A stretch of 64,000 bases of DNA from Parvibaculum sp963975745. Lineage in GTDB: Bacteria; Pseudomonadota; Alphaproteobacteria; Parvibaculales; Parvibaculaceae. The notes below the pieces were generated by a model. That model made no database searches and was not told the origin of the DNA. It saw nothing but the letters and a program-made list of their open reading frames with translations. Position numbers and translations under genes: made by a program. The stretch lies in assembly GCF_963975745.1 (NCBI RefSeq), contig NZ_CAXBIB010000009.1, positions 62,001 through 126,000 on the forward strand. Reading direction: 5' to 3'. Shown piece by piece: positions 38,996 through 48,693 of the stretch. Each line of letters starts with the position of its first letter. Position 1 is the stretch's first letter.

Positions 38996-39757
38996 ATGAT
39001 CACCATCGACTACCTGCCGCAAACCGCTTTCATCTTCCTGCTGGTCTTCTCGCGTGTCGCGGCCATGTTGATGCTGATGCCGGCGCTCGGCGAGGCGACC
39101 ATTCCGGCGCAGGCACGTCTGATCATGGCGCTGCTTCTGTCCCTGATCATGATGCCGCTTGTCGCGGACAGTTACGGCACGCTGCCTGAAACCGTTCCGT
39201 CGCTGGTTTTCATGGTGCTTCACGAAATCGTTGTCGGGCTCTTCATAGGCAGTGCTGCGCGGCTCGTCATGAGCGCGCTTCATGTCGCCGGCAATATCAT
39301 TGCGTTGCAGATGAGCCTCGCCTTTGCACAGAATGTCGATCCAACGCAGGGCATGCAGGGCGTGATGATCGCCAATTTCCTGTCGCTGCTGGCGATTACA
39401 CTGATCTTTGCGACCGGCCTCGATCATCTGCTGATCGCCGCGATGCGCGACAGCTACGAAATCTTTCGTCCCGGCGCTGCCATGCCGATCGGCGATTTCA
39501 CGCAGATGGTCGTCAAGATCATGTCCGGCGCGTTTCGTCTGGGGTTGCAGCTCGCGGCGCCCTTCCTGGTGTTCGGCCTGATCTTCTATCTGGGAATTGG
39601 CATCCTCTCGCGGCTGATGCCGCAGATTCAGATCTTCTTCATTGCGATGCCCGCCAATATCGGTCTCGGGCTGATTCTGCTGATGCTGCTTCTGGGCGCC
39701 ATGATGACGTGGTTCCTGCAGGAGTTCGAGCAGACCCTTTCCATGTTCGTCGGCTAG
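38996..39757 (+). CDS. fliR: Flagellar type III export protein FliR
   Basis: A 253-residue export-gate subunit with about six membrane segments (AFIFLLVFSRVAAMLMLMPALGE, LIMALLLSLIMMPLVA, VFMVLHEIVVGLFIGSAARLV, NFLSLLAITLIFATGLDHLLI, LAAPFLVFGLIFYLGIGIL, IGLGLILLMLLLGAMMTWFL). It lies 19 bp after fliQ and 13 bp before flhB. Confidence 0.95.
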   Translation: MITIDYLPQTAFIFLLVFSRVAAMLMLMPALGEATIPAQARLIMALLLSLIMMPLVADSYGTLPETVPSLVFMVLHEIVVGLFIGSAARLVMSALHVAGNIIALQMSLAFAQNVDPTQGMQGVMIANFLSLLAITLIFATGLDHLLIAAMRDSYEIFRPGAAMPIGDFTQMVVKIMSGAFRLGLQLAAPFLVFGLIFYLGIGILSRLMPQIQIFFIAMPANIGLGLILLMLLLGAMMTWFLQEFEQTLSMFVG

Positions 39758-39770
39758 GTGGAACGCGCCC

Positions 39771-40853
39771 ATGTCCGAACATGACGATTCAGAAAAAACA
39801 GAAGAACCAACACACCGAAAACTTGAAGAAGCCCAGAAGAAGGGCGATGTCGTCAAGAGTCAGGAGATCAGCACCTGGTTCGTGATGCTCGGCGCTGCCG
39901 TCGCACTGGCGTTAATGGGAACCGGGACGGCGACCTCGCTCTCGGGCACGCTGAAGATCTTCATTTCGCAACCCGAAGCCATCCCGATGGATGCAGATCA
40001 CCTGCGCAAGATCTGGCTCGATGTCGGCGGCACGATGTTCAGTGTTCTGTTGGCGCCCTTGTCGGTCCTGATCCTTGCTGCGCTGATCGGGAATGTCATC
40101 CAGCATGCGCCGGTCTTCACGGCCGATCGCATGAAACCCAAGCTGTCCAAGATTTCGCCGAAAGAAGGGATGAAGCGTCTTTTTGGTGCAAAAAGCCTGA
40201 TGAACCTCGCCAAGGGTATCGTCAAGCTCAGCGTTGTCGGCGTCGTTGCCACCCTGATCGTCTGGCCGGAACGCGACCGGCTGGTGTTGATGATGACCTG
40301 GGAAATCGCCCAGCTGTTGCCGCTGGTGCGCGAACTGGCGCTGAAGATGTTTGCCGGCGTGATTGCCGTCATGACCGTCGTGGCAGCGCTCGATTATCTG
40401 TTCGAGCGGCTGCAATGGATGAAAAAGCAGCGCATGACCGTTCAGGAGGTCAAGGACGAGTACAAGCAGATGGAAGGCGATCCGACGGTCAAGGCCAAGT
40501 TGCGCCAGATTCGCGTCGAACGCGGCCGCAAGCGCATGATGGCCGCTGTGCCGACCGCCACCGTCATCATCACCAACCCGACCCATTACGCCGTGGCGCT
40601 CAAATACGAGCAGGGCATGGGCGCCCCGACCTGCGTTGCCAAGGGCGTCGACGCGGTTGCCTTCCGCATCCGCGAAGTCGGTCAGGAGCATGATGTGCCG
40701 GTCATCGAAAATCCGCCGCTCGCCCGGGCGCTCTATGCGACCGTCGAGATCGATCACGAAATCGATCCGGATCACTACAAGGCGGTCGCGGAGGTGATTG
40801 GCTATGTGATGCGGCTTAAGGCTAAGATGAGCGGCGGACGCGGCCGGAAGTGA
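39771..40853 (+). CDS. flhB: Flagellar export switch protein FlhB
   Basis: A 360-residue protein with four membrane helices and a C-terminal cytoplasmic domain that self-cleaves at N269-PTH (TNPTHYAVALKYE) to switch export from rod/hook to filament substrates. The N-terminal motif EKTEEPTHRKLEEAQKKGDVVKSQEI is classical. Last gene of the flgB operon; cckA starts 64 bp downstream. Confidence 0.97.
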   Translation: MSEHDDSEKTEEPTHRKLEEAQKKGDVVKSQEISTWFVMLGAAVALALMGTGTATSLSGTLKIFISQPEAIPMDADHLRKIWLDVGGTMFSVLLAPLSVLILAALIGNVIQHAPVFTADRMKPKLSKISPKEGMKRLFGAKSLMNLAKGIVKLSVVGVVATLIVWPERDRLVLMMTWEIAQLLPLVRELALKMFAGVIAVMTVVAALDYLFERLQWMKKQRMTVQEVKDEYKQMEGDPTVKAKLRQIRVERGRKRMMAAVPTATVIITNPTHYAVALKYEQGMGAPTCVAKGVDAVAFRIREVGQEHDVPVIENPPLARALYATVEIDHEIDPDHYKAVAEVIGYVMRLKAKMSGGRGRK

Positions 40854-40917
40854 TTCGGGCCGGCGTTGTGCCGTGCCATGCGGCGGACATACCAACAGAA
40901 CCATGCTGGAGCTGCAA

Positions 40918-43452
40918 ATGGCCGAAACGCCGGCCGATTATGCCGACACGATAGACAATCCGGCCGCCGGTACGGAAACGGCAGGGGGCGAGGCTGGCTG
41001 GACGCTGCCGGCCCGGCGATGGATCGTAATCGGGGGTGTCGGGATCGGCGTTGCCACGATGCTGCTCGACGCCGCCGGCGTCCATGCTTTCGGCCTTTCG
41101 GGTGCGCTGACCGCTTTCGGCCTGCTGGCAATCGCCGCTGCCGTTCTCTTCAGCTTTTCCGGCGGCGTGGCCGATGCCATGAGCCGCTCGCCGCTGGCGG
41201 CAGCCGAAGCGCTGAATGCGCTTCCCGATCCCTGTTATGCGACGGACCGGCGCGGCGCGGTATTGTTTGCCAATGAAGCCTACCGGATGATGACAGGCAG
41301 CTTCGATCTCGACCGTCCGGTGCCGCTGGAACGGCTTCTGGCGGGGCGGGGCGACATGGCGGAGACCGCCTTCCGCCTTGCGCAGGCCGCCCGGACGGGC
41401 TTTGCCGCCGACGAGGATATCCGGATTGTGACGCCGGGCGGTATCGAGCGCTTCTACAAAGTTGTGGTTCGGCCGCTGAGCGGTGCCGATGGCGGGGCGG
41501 TGTGGATGTTCCGCGACCTGACGGCGGAGCGTGATCGCGCGGAATCTGCGGAGCGCACTCATCGTCGCTCGCTTGCCTATCTCGAACACGCGCCGGTTGG
41601 CTTCTTTGCGGCCGATGCCAACAGTGGGCGTATTGTCTATCTCAATCCGACGCTCGGGAAATGGCTCGATGTCGAGCCCGCGCGGGTGACAGAACGCGGG
41701 CTTACACTTGCCGATCTGGTGCTGGGCGAAGCGCCGGCGTTGACGGAAACGGATAGCGGCCGGGACGGTGAGATGGCGCCGTTCGACCTCGATCTCAAGG
41801 GACCGGAAGGGCGTGCTGTGCCGGTGCGCGTCATGCCGAGTCGGCTTGCCGGTGTTGGCGCCCGCCCGGACCGCATCTTCGCGCTGGTCCTCAATCGGAC
41901 GACGGGCGACAAGGCCGAGGTGACAGCGCGGGACGCCGAGATGCGCTTTGCGCGTTTCTTCAACAATGCGCCGATCGGCATCGCGATGGTCGATCAGGAA
42001 GGCAGGATCGACAACGCCAACAGCGCTTTTGTCGGCTATGTGGGTGCCGGAGTCGAACGCGGCATCCGGATTGCCGACCTTGTTGCCGAGGACGACCGCC
42101 GCGCTGTCGAGGAATTGCTGGAAGGTGTGCGGTCGGGCCGCCTGTCCGGCGCGCCGGTCGATATCCGCCTTGCGCGCAACACCGAACGGGTCGGCCAGAT
42201 TTATGCGGCACGCGTCGATGCCGGCGAGGGTGCGTCCCTGGTCGTTTACCTGATCGACGCCACCGAACAGAAGACGCTCGAGATCCAGTTTGCGCAGTCG
42301 CAGAAGATGCAGGCCGTCGGCCAGCTTGCGGGCGGCGTGGCGCATGACTTCAACAACCTGCTGACGGCGATCATTGGCTTCTGCGATCTGCTGCTGGCGC
42401 GGCACCAGGCTGGCGATCCGTCCTTTGCCGATGTCGTTCAGATCAAGCAGAACGCCAATCGCGCCGCCAATCTGACGCGCCAGCTTCTGGCCTTCTCGCG
42501 GCGCCAGACGCTGCGGCCCAAGGTTCTTTCGTTGACCGATGCGCTGGCTGAACTGCAGAACCTGCTGGCGCGGCTGCTGACTGAAAAAGTTGAGCTCAAG
42601 ATCGTGCATGGCCGCGATCTCGGTCTCGTCAAGGTCGACCAGAACCAGCTGGAACAGGTCGTCATCAATCTTGCTGTCAATGCGCGGGATGCGATGCCGG
42701 ACGAAGGCGGGCGCCTCACCATCCGGACCGCCAATGTCTCGGAAGCCGACAGCCGGGCGCTGGATCACGCGCTGATGCCGCATGGCGAATATGTGCTGAT
42801 CGAGGTTGCCGATACAGGGCATGGCATTCCGAAGGAAAATCTCGGCAAGATTTTCGAACCCTTCTACACGACCAAGGATCCGTCCAAGGGAACCGGCCTC
42901 GGTCTCTCGACGGTCTACGGCATCGTCAAGCAGACCGGCGGCTTCATTTTTCCCTATTCGACAGTCGGCAAGGGTACGACCTTCCGCATCTACCTGCCGC
43001 GCTATGTCGAGACGGCTGCCGATCGAAAGCAGGAGGAAATCTCGCTGGCCGCCGCGCCGCCGGAGCCGTCCGATCTCACCGGCAAGGGCACGATCCTGCT
43101 GGTCGAGGACGAGGATGCCGTGCGCACCTTTGCTGCGCGCGCGCTGGCGACACGAGGCTATGAAGTGCTTCAGGCTGAAAGCGGCGAGGCGGCGCTTGCG
43201 GTTGTTGACGCTTATGACGGACGAATCGATCTGGTGGTCTCGGACGTCGTGATGCCCAACATGGACGGACCGACCATGGCCAAGGAGTTGAAGCACAAGC
43301 TTCCGGGGACGCCGATCATTTTCGTCTCGGGCTATGCGGAGGACGCTTTTGCCAAGAGCCTCGATCCGGCGCAGGAGTTCCACTTCCTGCCGAAACCCTT
43401 CTCGCTGAAGCAGCTGGCTGCGGCCGTCAAGGAAGTGATGAAGGCTCCGTGA
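40918..43452 (+). CDS. cckA: Hybrid histidine kinase CckA
   Basis: An 844-residue cell-cycle kinase that, through ChpT, phosphorylates CtrA. Two membrane helices (about residues 25-90: WIVIGGVGIGVATMLL and ALTAFGLLAIAAAVLFSF) are followed by PAS-type regions (about 100-450, including LAYLEHAPVGFFAAD and FFNNAPIGIAMVDQEG), the phospho-acceptor H476 in GGVAHDFNNLL, the ATPase domain (VINLAVNARDAMP, GHGIPKENLGKIFEPFYTTK, GTGLGLSTVYG) and a receiver with D776 (VVSDVVMPNMDG). The ATG at 40918 has GGAG upstream; ATG 40903 and GTG 40873 are alternatives. It directly follows a CtrA-regulated flagellar operon. Confidence 0.93.
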   Translation: MAETPADYADTIDNPAAGTETAGGEAGWTLPARRWIVIGGVGIGVATMLLDAAGVHAFGLSGALTAFGLLAIAAAVLFSFSGGVADAMSRSPLAAAEALNALPDPCYATDRRGAVLFANEAYRMMTGSFDLDRPVPLERLLAGRGDMAETAFRLAQAARTGFAADEDIRIVTPGGIERFYKVVVRPLSGADGGAVWMFRDLTAERDRAESAERTHRRSLAYLEHAPVGFFAADANSGRIVYLNPTLGKWLDVEPARVTERGLTLADLVLGEAPALTETDSGRDGEMAPFDLDLKGPEGRAVPVRVMPSRLAGVGARPDRIFALVLNRTTGDKAEVTARDAEMRFARFFNNAPIGIAMVDQEGRIDNANSAFVGYVGAGVERGIRIADLVAEDDRRAVEELLEGVRSGRLSGAPVDIRLARNTERVGQIYAARVDAGEGASLVVYLIDATEQKTLEIQFAQSQKMQAVGQLAGGVAHDFNNLLTAIIGFCDLLLARHQAGDPSFADVVQIKQNANRAANLTRQLLAFSRRQTLRPKVLSLTDALAELQNLLARLLTEKVELKIVHGRDLGLVKVDQNQLEQVVINLAVNARDAMPDEGGRLTIRTANVSEADSRALDHALMPHGEYVLIEVADTGHGIPKENLGKIFEPFYTTKDPSKGTGLGLSTVYGIVKQTGGFIFPYSTVGKGTTFRIYLPRYVETAADRKQEEISLAAAPPEPSDLTGKGTILLVEDEDAVRTFAARALATRGYEVLQAESGEAALAVVDAYDGRIDLVVSDVVMPNMDGPTMAKELKHKLPGTPIIFVSGYAEDAFAKSLDPAQEFHFLPKPFSLKQLAAAVKEVMKAP

Positions 43453-43530
43453 TGCGCCTTCGCACTGGCCTTGCATTAACTGAGCGGTTAGCCTTCGGCC
43501 GAGTTAATGTGGTCCGGGGTGGTATACCGC

Positions 43531-44481
43531 ATGTCGGCTGATCTCAATTCCCTCGAGCCGGGCAGTTCACGGCCCGTCGGCAGCGGCGCGGAGAATCACC
43601 GCGCAGCGCTGGCCATTGCGCGCCGGCATATGGGCCATGTGGCCTGGCCGACCGTTCTGATGGTGCTCGGCTCGCTGACGGGTCTTGCGCTGTCGACCTC
43701 GGCGGCGCTGGCCGGCCTGTGGCCGATGTGGGCGGCCATGCTCGTCAATGCCTATCTGCTTCTGATGCAGTTCATGGCCGTTCATGAAGGGCTGCACGAG
43801 GCGATCTCGGGTGACGACAAGCGTTTCAAGTGGCTCAATGACGGCTTGGCCTGGGTCGGCGGCATCGCGACGCTGATCCCCTATCGCGGCTATGACGTGA
43901 TGCATCTCGTGCATCATCGCTATACCAACGATTTCGAACGCGATCCCGACACATGGTGCGCTGGGCGCAACCCGCTGCTGTTGATCCTGCGGTTCCTTAC
44001 GCAGACGCCGCATTACGTCTTCCTGATGACAAAGTTCGGCATGTGGAAGGACCCGGTGCAGCGCCGGCCCTATTTCATTGCAGCCTCGCATCACCTGATT
44101 GCCTGGACGCTGGTGGCGCTGGGCTTCGTCTATGGCTTCGCCTATGAAATCCTGATGCTGTGGATTTTCCCGACGTTCCTCAACGTGGCGCTGATCGGGC
44201 TGATCTTCAATTATCTGCCGCACCGGCCACATCTGGCGCGGGAACGCTACAAGGACACCAGCGTTTTTCTCTTGCCCCGCGCCATTCATCGGCTGGTCAC
44301 GATGCTCGACATGTATCAGACCTATCACCTCATCCATCATCTCTTTCCGCGCATTCCCTTCTACCGCATCGGTCGCGCCTTCGATGAGATGCGTCCGATC
44401 CTGGAGGCGGAAGGGGCGACGATTCACGACTGGACGGATGCCTGGGACCGCAGCCGGTCGGGCGTCGTGTCGGGTGGGTAA
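43531..44481 (+). CDS. Fatty acid desaturase-family membrane di-iron enzyme
   Basis: A 316-residue integral membrane protein with the three histidine boxes of the desaturase/hydroxylase family: HEGLH (residues 85-89), HLVHH (125-129) and HLIHH near residue 270, the last followed by LFPRIPFY. Hydrophobic segments surround the boxes. The class introduces double bonds or hydroxyls into acyl chains or carotenoids; the substrate cannot be deduced. ATG 43531 is preferred; ATG 43507 would add eight residues but has no ribosome site. Intergenic TTAA motifs upstream have the wrong spacing for CtrA. Confidence 0.85.
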   Translation: MSADLNSLEPGSSRPVGSGAENHRAALAIARRHMGHVAWPTVLMVLGSLTGLALSTSAALAGLWPMWAAMLVNAYLLLMQFMAVHEGLHEAISGDDKRFKWLNDGLAWVGGIATLIPYRGYDVMHLVHHRYTNDFERDPDTWCAGRNPLLLILRFLTQTPHYVFLMTKFGMWKDPVQRRPYFIAASHHLIAWTLVALGFVYGFAYEILMLWIFPTFLNVALIGLIFNYLPHRPHLARERYKDTSVFLLPRAIHRLVTMLDMYQTYHLIHHLFPRIPFYRIGRAFDEMRPILEAEGATIHDWTDAWDRSRSGVVSGG

Positions 44482-44535
44482 GCGGTCCGGGCTCGGAGCG
44501 GCGGCGGCCGTCGATGTTCCGTGGTGGAAAAACTG

Positions 44536-44550
44536 GAACTTCCCACGAAC
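44536..44550. promoter_or_regulatory. SOS (LexA) box upstream of recA
   Basis: GAAC-TTCCCAC-GAAC is a perfect alphaproteobacterial LexA site (GAAC-N7-GAAC, equivalent to GTTC-N7-GTTC). It lies 120-134 bp before the recA start. The dnaE2 gene at the left edge is expected to belong to the same regulon. Confidence 0.85.
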
Positions 44551-44669
44551 ATGAATCTGATTTCCTAATAAATTCAGGTATTTAAAAATTCGATTGCCAA
44601 CAAGAACAAAACCGGTACATTAACCGCATTGCACGACTCGGCGGGCAATGGAATAAGGGGAAACCGGTG

Positions 44670-45758
44670 ATGTCGAAGAATGTTGTGAGCCTCGTGAAAG
44701 ACGATAGCGACAAGAAAAAGGCGCTGGACGCCGCACTGAGCCAGATCGAGCGGTCGTTCGGCAAGGGCTCCATCATGCGCCTCGGCAAGAACGAGCAGGT
44801 GGTCGAGATCGAGGCGATTTCGACCGGGTCGCTCGGCCTCGACATTGCGCTCGGAATCGGCGGCTTGCCGCGCGGGCGGGTCATCGAAATCTACGGTCCG
44901 GAATCCTCCGGCAAGACCACGCTGGCGCTGCAGACCATTGCCGAGGCCCAGAAGAAGGGCGGCGTCTGCGCCTTTATCGACGCCGAACATGCGCTCGACC
45001 CGATTTACGCCCGCAAGCTCGGTGTGCAGCTCGACGAACTCCTGATTTCCCAGCCCGATACCGGCGAGCAGGCGCTCGAGATCGCCGACACGCTGGTGCG
45101 GTCGAGTGCCGTCGATGTGCTGGTGGTCGACTCGGTGGCGGCGCTGACGCCCAAGGCCGAGCTCGAAGGTGAAATGGGCGACAGCCTGCCCGGTCTTCAG
45201 GCGCGGCTGATGAGCCAGGCGCTTCGGAAGCTCACCGCCTCGATTTCCAAATCGAACACGATGGTCATTTTCATCAACCAGATCCGCATGAAGATCGGCG
45301 TGATGTTCGGCAGCCCCGAAACCACCACCGGCGGCAATGCGCTGAAATTCTATGCGTCCGTCCGGCTCGATATCCGCCGCATCGGCGCGATCAAGGAACG
45401 CGACGAAGTGGTCGGCAACCAGACCCGCGTCAAGGTCGTCAAGAACAAGGTGGCGCCACCCTTCAAGCAGGTCGAGTTCGACATCATGTATGGCGAGGGC
45501 ATCTCGAAGATGGGCGAGCTCGTCGATCTCGGAGTCAAGGCCGGCATTGTCGAGAAATCCGGTTCCTGGTTTTCCTATAACAGCCAGCGCATCGGGCAGG
45601 GCCGCGAGAACGCCAAGCAGTTTCTCAGGGACAATCCCGACATGGCGGCCGAAATCGAAGCCTCCATCCGCCAGAATGCCGGCCTGATTGCCGAGCAGAT
45701 CATGGAAATCGAGCCCGGCCGCGATGACGAGGATGGCGATCTGGAAGCCAGCGCCTGA
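44670..45758 (+). CDS. recA: Recombinase RecA
   Basis: A 362-residue recombinase and LexA co-protease. Walker A is GPESSGKTT, Walker B VDVLVVDSVAAL, and the DNA-binding loop 2 region is IRMKIGVMFGSPETTTGGNALKFYASVRLDIRR; the C-terminus is acidic (GRDDEDGDLEASA). ATG 44670 is preferred to the adjacent GTG 44667. A perfect SOS box lies upstream and a terminator downstream. Confidence 0.98.
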   Translation: MSKNVVSLVKDDSDKKKALDAALSQIERSFGKGSIMRLGKNEQVVEIEAISTGSLGLDIALGIGGLPRGRVIEIYGPESSGKTTLALQTIAEAQKKGGVCAFIDAEHALDPIYARKLGVQLDELLISQPDTGEQALEIADTLVRSSAVDVLVVDSVAALTPKAELEGEMGDSLPGLQARLMSQALRKLTASISKSNTMVIFINQIRMKIGVMFGSPETTTGGNALKFYASVRLDIRRIGAIKERDEVVGNQTRVKVVKNKVAPPFKQVEFDIMYGEGISKMGELVDLGVKAGIVEKSGSWFSYNSQRIGQGRENAKQFLRDNPDMAAEIEASIRQNAGLIAEQIMEIEPGRDDEDGDLEASA

Positions 45759-45792
45759 CCCCATATCTCATGGTTCCTGATGAGAGCCGAAG

Positions 45793-45821
45793 CGGCGCCG
45801 GGTACCCTCCGGCGCCGTTTT
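45793..45821 (+). terminator. Terminator after recA
   Basis: CGGCGCCGG (45793-45801) pairs with CCGGCGCCG (45809-45817) across a 7-nt loop and is followed by TTTTC. It lies 34 bp after the recA stop. Confidence 0.85.
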
Positions 45822-46014
45822 CATTTTGGGGGCGGGGTCCCCGCCAGCCTTCGCGAGACTGGTTCCGGTGGCTTTCTGGACAGTCGACGGGGCGACAGGT
45901 AAAAGCTGGGGCACTGTATTTTTCCGGATAATCGGGGGATAAACGGGCGGATGGGCGGCTCCGGCCGCGTGACGCTCCTGTGCCCCGGAGCCCGTACGCG
46001 AGACGAGCAAGATC

Positions 46015-48693
46015 ATGGCCGGCCTCAACGAGATCAGAACGAAGTACCTGGAGTTTTTCCGTGCGCAGGGCCATGAGGTCGTGGCTTCGGGCCCGCTCGT
46101 GCCCAACAACGATCCGACGCTGCTCTTCACCAATGCGGGTATGGTGCCGTTCAAGAATGTCTTCACAGGTCAGGAAAAGCGTCCCTATGTGCGCGCGGCA
46201 TCGTCGCAGAAATGCGTGCGGGCGGGCGGCAAGCACAACGACCTCGACAATGTCGGCTACACGGCGCGGCATCACACCTTCTTCGAGATGCTCGGCAATT
46301 TCTCCTTCGGGGACTATTTCAAGGCCGAAGCGATCGAGTTCGCATGGACGCTGGTGACGAGGGAATTCGGCCTGCCGAAAGAGCGGCTGATGGCGACCGT
46401 CTATGCCGACGATGACGAGGCCTTCGGTCTCTGGCGCAAGATTGCCGGTTTGCCCGAGAGCCGCATCATCCGGATCGGCACTTCGGACAATTTCTGGTCG
46501 ATGGGTGACACGGGCCCCTGCGGCCCCTGTTCCGAGATATTTTTCGATCATGGCGACAGGATTCCGGGCGGTCCGCCCGGCAGTCCCGATGAGGACGGCG
46601 ACCGTTTCATCGAGATCTGGAATCTCGTCTTCATGCAGTATGATCAGCAGGCCGATGGCAGGCGTCTCGACCTGCCCAGACCCTCGATCGACACGGGTAT
46701 GGGGCTCGAGCGCATCGCCGCCGTGCTGCAGGGCACACATGACAATTATGCGACCGACCTGATGCGCGCGCTGATTGTCGCTTCTGCCGAGGCATCGAAA
46801 AGCGATCCCGACGGGCCGCATGCGGTCAGTCATCGCGTCATCGCCGACCATTTGCGGGCAAGCTCGTTCCTTCTTGCCGACGGCGTCATGCCCTCCAACG
46901 AGGGCCGTGGTTACGTGCTGCGCCGGATCATGCGCCGCGCGATGCGCCACGCACAGCTTGTCGGCGTTGCCGAACCTTTGATGTGGCGTCTCGTGCCGGC
47001 GCTGGTACGGCAGATGGGAGACGCCTATCCTGAACTTCGCCGTGCCGAGCCGCTCGTCACCGAAACGCTGAAGCTCGAGGAGACCCGGTTCCGCGAAACG
47101 CTCGTCCGCGGGCTGAAACTGCTCGACGAAGAGGTCGAGAAGCAACAGGGCAGGGGCGTGTTGCCTGGCGACGTTGCCTTCAAGCTTTACGATACCTACG
47201 GTTTTCCGCTCGATCTGACGCAGGACGCGCTGCGCTCGCGCGGCATGAGCGTCGATCAGGCAGGCTTCGATACGGCGATGGCCAAGCAGCGCCAGGATGC
47301 GCGCGCCGCCTGGTCGGGTTCCGGCGAGAAGGCGACCGAGGCCGTCTGGTTCGAACTGCGCGAACAGCATGGCGCCACCGAGTTTCTCGGCTACGAAACC
47401 GAGAATGCCGAAGGCAAGATCGTGGCGATTGTCGTCGACGGTCAGCCGGTGGCGGAGATTGCGGCAGGCGCCGAAGCCGCCATTATCGCCAACCAGACAC
47501 CCTTCTACGCCGAATCGGGCGGGCAGGTCGGCGACAGCGGCGTTCTCTTCACACCGGCGGGCGCCGAATTTCCGGTCAGCGACACCGTGAAGAAGCTTGG
47601 CGACATGCATGTGCATATCGGCAGGCTCGCGCGCGGCAATCTCAGGGTCGGCGATATCGTCGAGATGAAGGTCGATGGCGGGGTGCGCAGCGCGACGCGG
47701 GCCAATCACTCGGCGACGCATCTGGTGCATGAGGCGCTGCGTCGTGTCCTGGGTCCGCACGTTACGCAGAAAGGTTCGATGGTTGGACCGGAGCGGCTGC
47801 GTTTCGACTTTTCGCATCCGAAGCCGATGACGGCAGCCGAGATCGCCGAAGTGGAGGTGATCGTCAATCGCATTATCCGACAGAACACCGAAGTGTCGAC
47901 GCGGCTGATGACGCCCGAACAGGCGATCGATGCCGGTGCGCTGGCCCTGTTCGGCGAGAAATATGGTGCCGAGGTGCGCGTCCTGGCCATGGGCGTCGAT
48001 GCCGAAAAGGACAATGGCGTCTATTCGGTCGAACTCTGCGGCGGCACACATGTGCGTCGTGTCGGCGATATCGCGATCTTCAAGATCGTCAGCGAGAGTG
48101 CGGTTGCCTCGGGCATCCGGCGTATCGAGGCACTGACGGGCGAGGGCGCGCGGCGTTATCTGGTCGAACAGGAACGTATCGCGAAGGACGCGGCTGCCGC
48201 TCTGAAGATTGCACCGGAGGATCTGCCGGCGCGCGTCGTCTCGCTGATGGATGAGCGCAAGCGACTCGAGCGCGAACTGGCCGAGGCGAAGAAGAGGCTC
48301 GCCATGGGTGGCGGCACTGCCGGGACGGCGTCGGAATCACCCGTCGAGGAGATCGGCGGCATCAAACTGGTCGCGCGCAAGCTCGACGGGGTCAATCCGA
48401 AGGATCTGCGTGGACTGGTCGACGAGGCCAAGAAGCAGGTCGGATCCGGCGTCGTTGCGCTGGTGGCTGTCAGCGAGGACGGCAAGGGCGCCATTGCAAT
48501 TGGCGTCACGGCGGATCTTGTGGCCCGCTTCAATGCCGTCGAACTGGTCAAGGCCGGCGCGGCCGCCATGGGCGGCGCGGGCGGCGGGGGGCGACCCGAT
48601 ATGGCGCAGGCCGGCGGTCCGGAGGGTGCGAAGGCTGCAGCCGCACTCGACGCAGTGCGAGCGACGGTCGAAGGGCTTGCGGGCGCCGCCTAG
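46015..48693 (+). CDS. alaS: Alanyl-tRNA synthetase
   Basis: An 892-residue class II synthetase charging tRNA-Ala. It has the catalytic core from IRTKYLEFFRAQGHEVVASGPLVPNNDPTLLFTNAGM, the tRNA-recognition region, the editing domain with zinc-binding HSATH (ANHSATHLVHEAL) and the C-terminal oligomerisation region ending GGGGRPDMAQAGG. It is full length. Its stop codon overlaps the stop of the convergent icd gene. No T-box-like leader was seen in the 256 bp before it. Confidence 0.98.
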   Translation: MAGLNEIRTKYLEFFRAQGHEVVASGPLVPNNDPTLLFTNAGMVPFKNVFTGQEKRPYVRAASSQKCVRAGGKHNDLDNVGYTARHHTFFEMLGNFSFGDYFKAEAIEFAWTLVTREFGLPKERLMATVYADDDEAFGLWRKIAGLPESRIIRIGTSDNFWSMGDTGPCGPCSEIFFDHGDRIPGGPPGSPDEDGDRFIEIWNLVFMQYDQQADGRRLDLPRPSIDTGMGLERIAAVLQGTHDNYATDLMRALIVASAEASKSDPDGPHAVSHRVIADHLRASSFLLADGVMPSNEGRGYVLRRIMRRAMRHAQLVGVAEPLMWRLVPALVRQMGDAYPELRRAEPLVTETLKLEETRFRETLVRGLKLLDEEVEKQQGRGVLPGDVAFKLYDTYGFPLDLTQDALRSRGMSVDQAGFDTAMAKQRQDARAAWSGSGEKATEAVWFELREQHGATEFLGYETENAEGKIVAIVVDGQPVAEIAAGAEAAIIANQTPFYAESGGQVGDSGVLFTPAGAEFPVSDTVKKLGDMHVHIGRLARGNLRVGDIVEMKVDGGVRSATRANHSATHLVHEALRRVLGPHVTQKGSMVGPERLRFDFSHPKPMTAAEIAEVEVIVNRIIRQNTEVSTRLMTPEQAIDAGALALFGEKYGAEVRVLAMGVDAEKDNGVYSVELCGGTHVRRVGDIAIFKIVSESAVASGIRRIEALTGEGARRYLVEQERIAKDAAAALKIAPEDLPARVVSLMDERKRLERELAEAKKRLAMGGGTAGTASESPVEEIGGIKLVARKLDGVNPKDLRGLVDEAKKQVGSGVVALVAVSEDGKGAIAIGVTADLVARFNAVELVKAGAAAMGGAGGGGRPDMAQAGGPEGAKAAAALDAVRATVEGLAGAA

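Noticed and set aside
40822..43476. 884-codon minus-strand frame opposite cckA
   Set aside because: Fully antisense to CckA with its catalytic motifs; no family resemblance.
43475..43506. TTAA/TTAG motifs before the desaturase as a CtrA box
   Set aside because: The spacing between TTAA and TTAG is 8 bp, and no other pair gives 7 bp.
45822..46014. T-box or attenuator leader for alaS
   Set aside because: No T-box motif or tRNA-anticodon-like loop was visible; T-boxes are also unusual in alphaproteobacteria.
45700..48051. 783-codon minus-strand frame opposite alaS
   Set aside because: Antisense to a full-length alanyl-tRNA synthetase; shadow composition.
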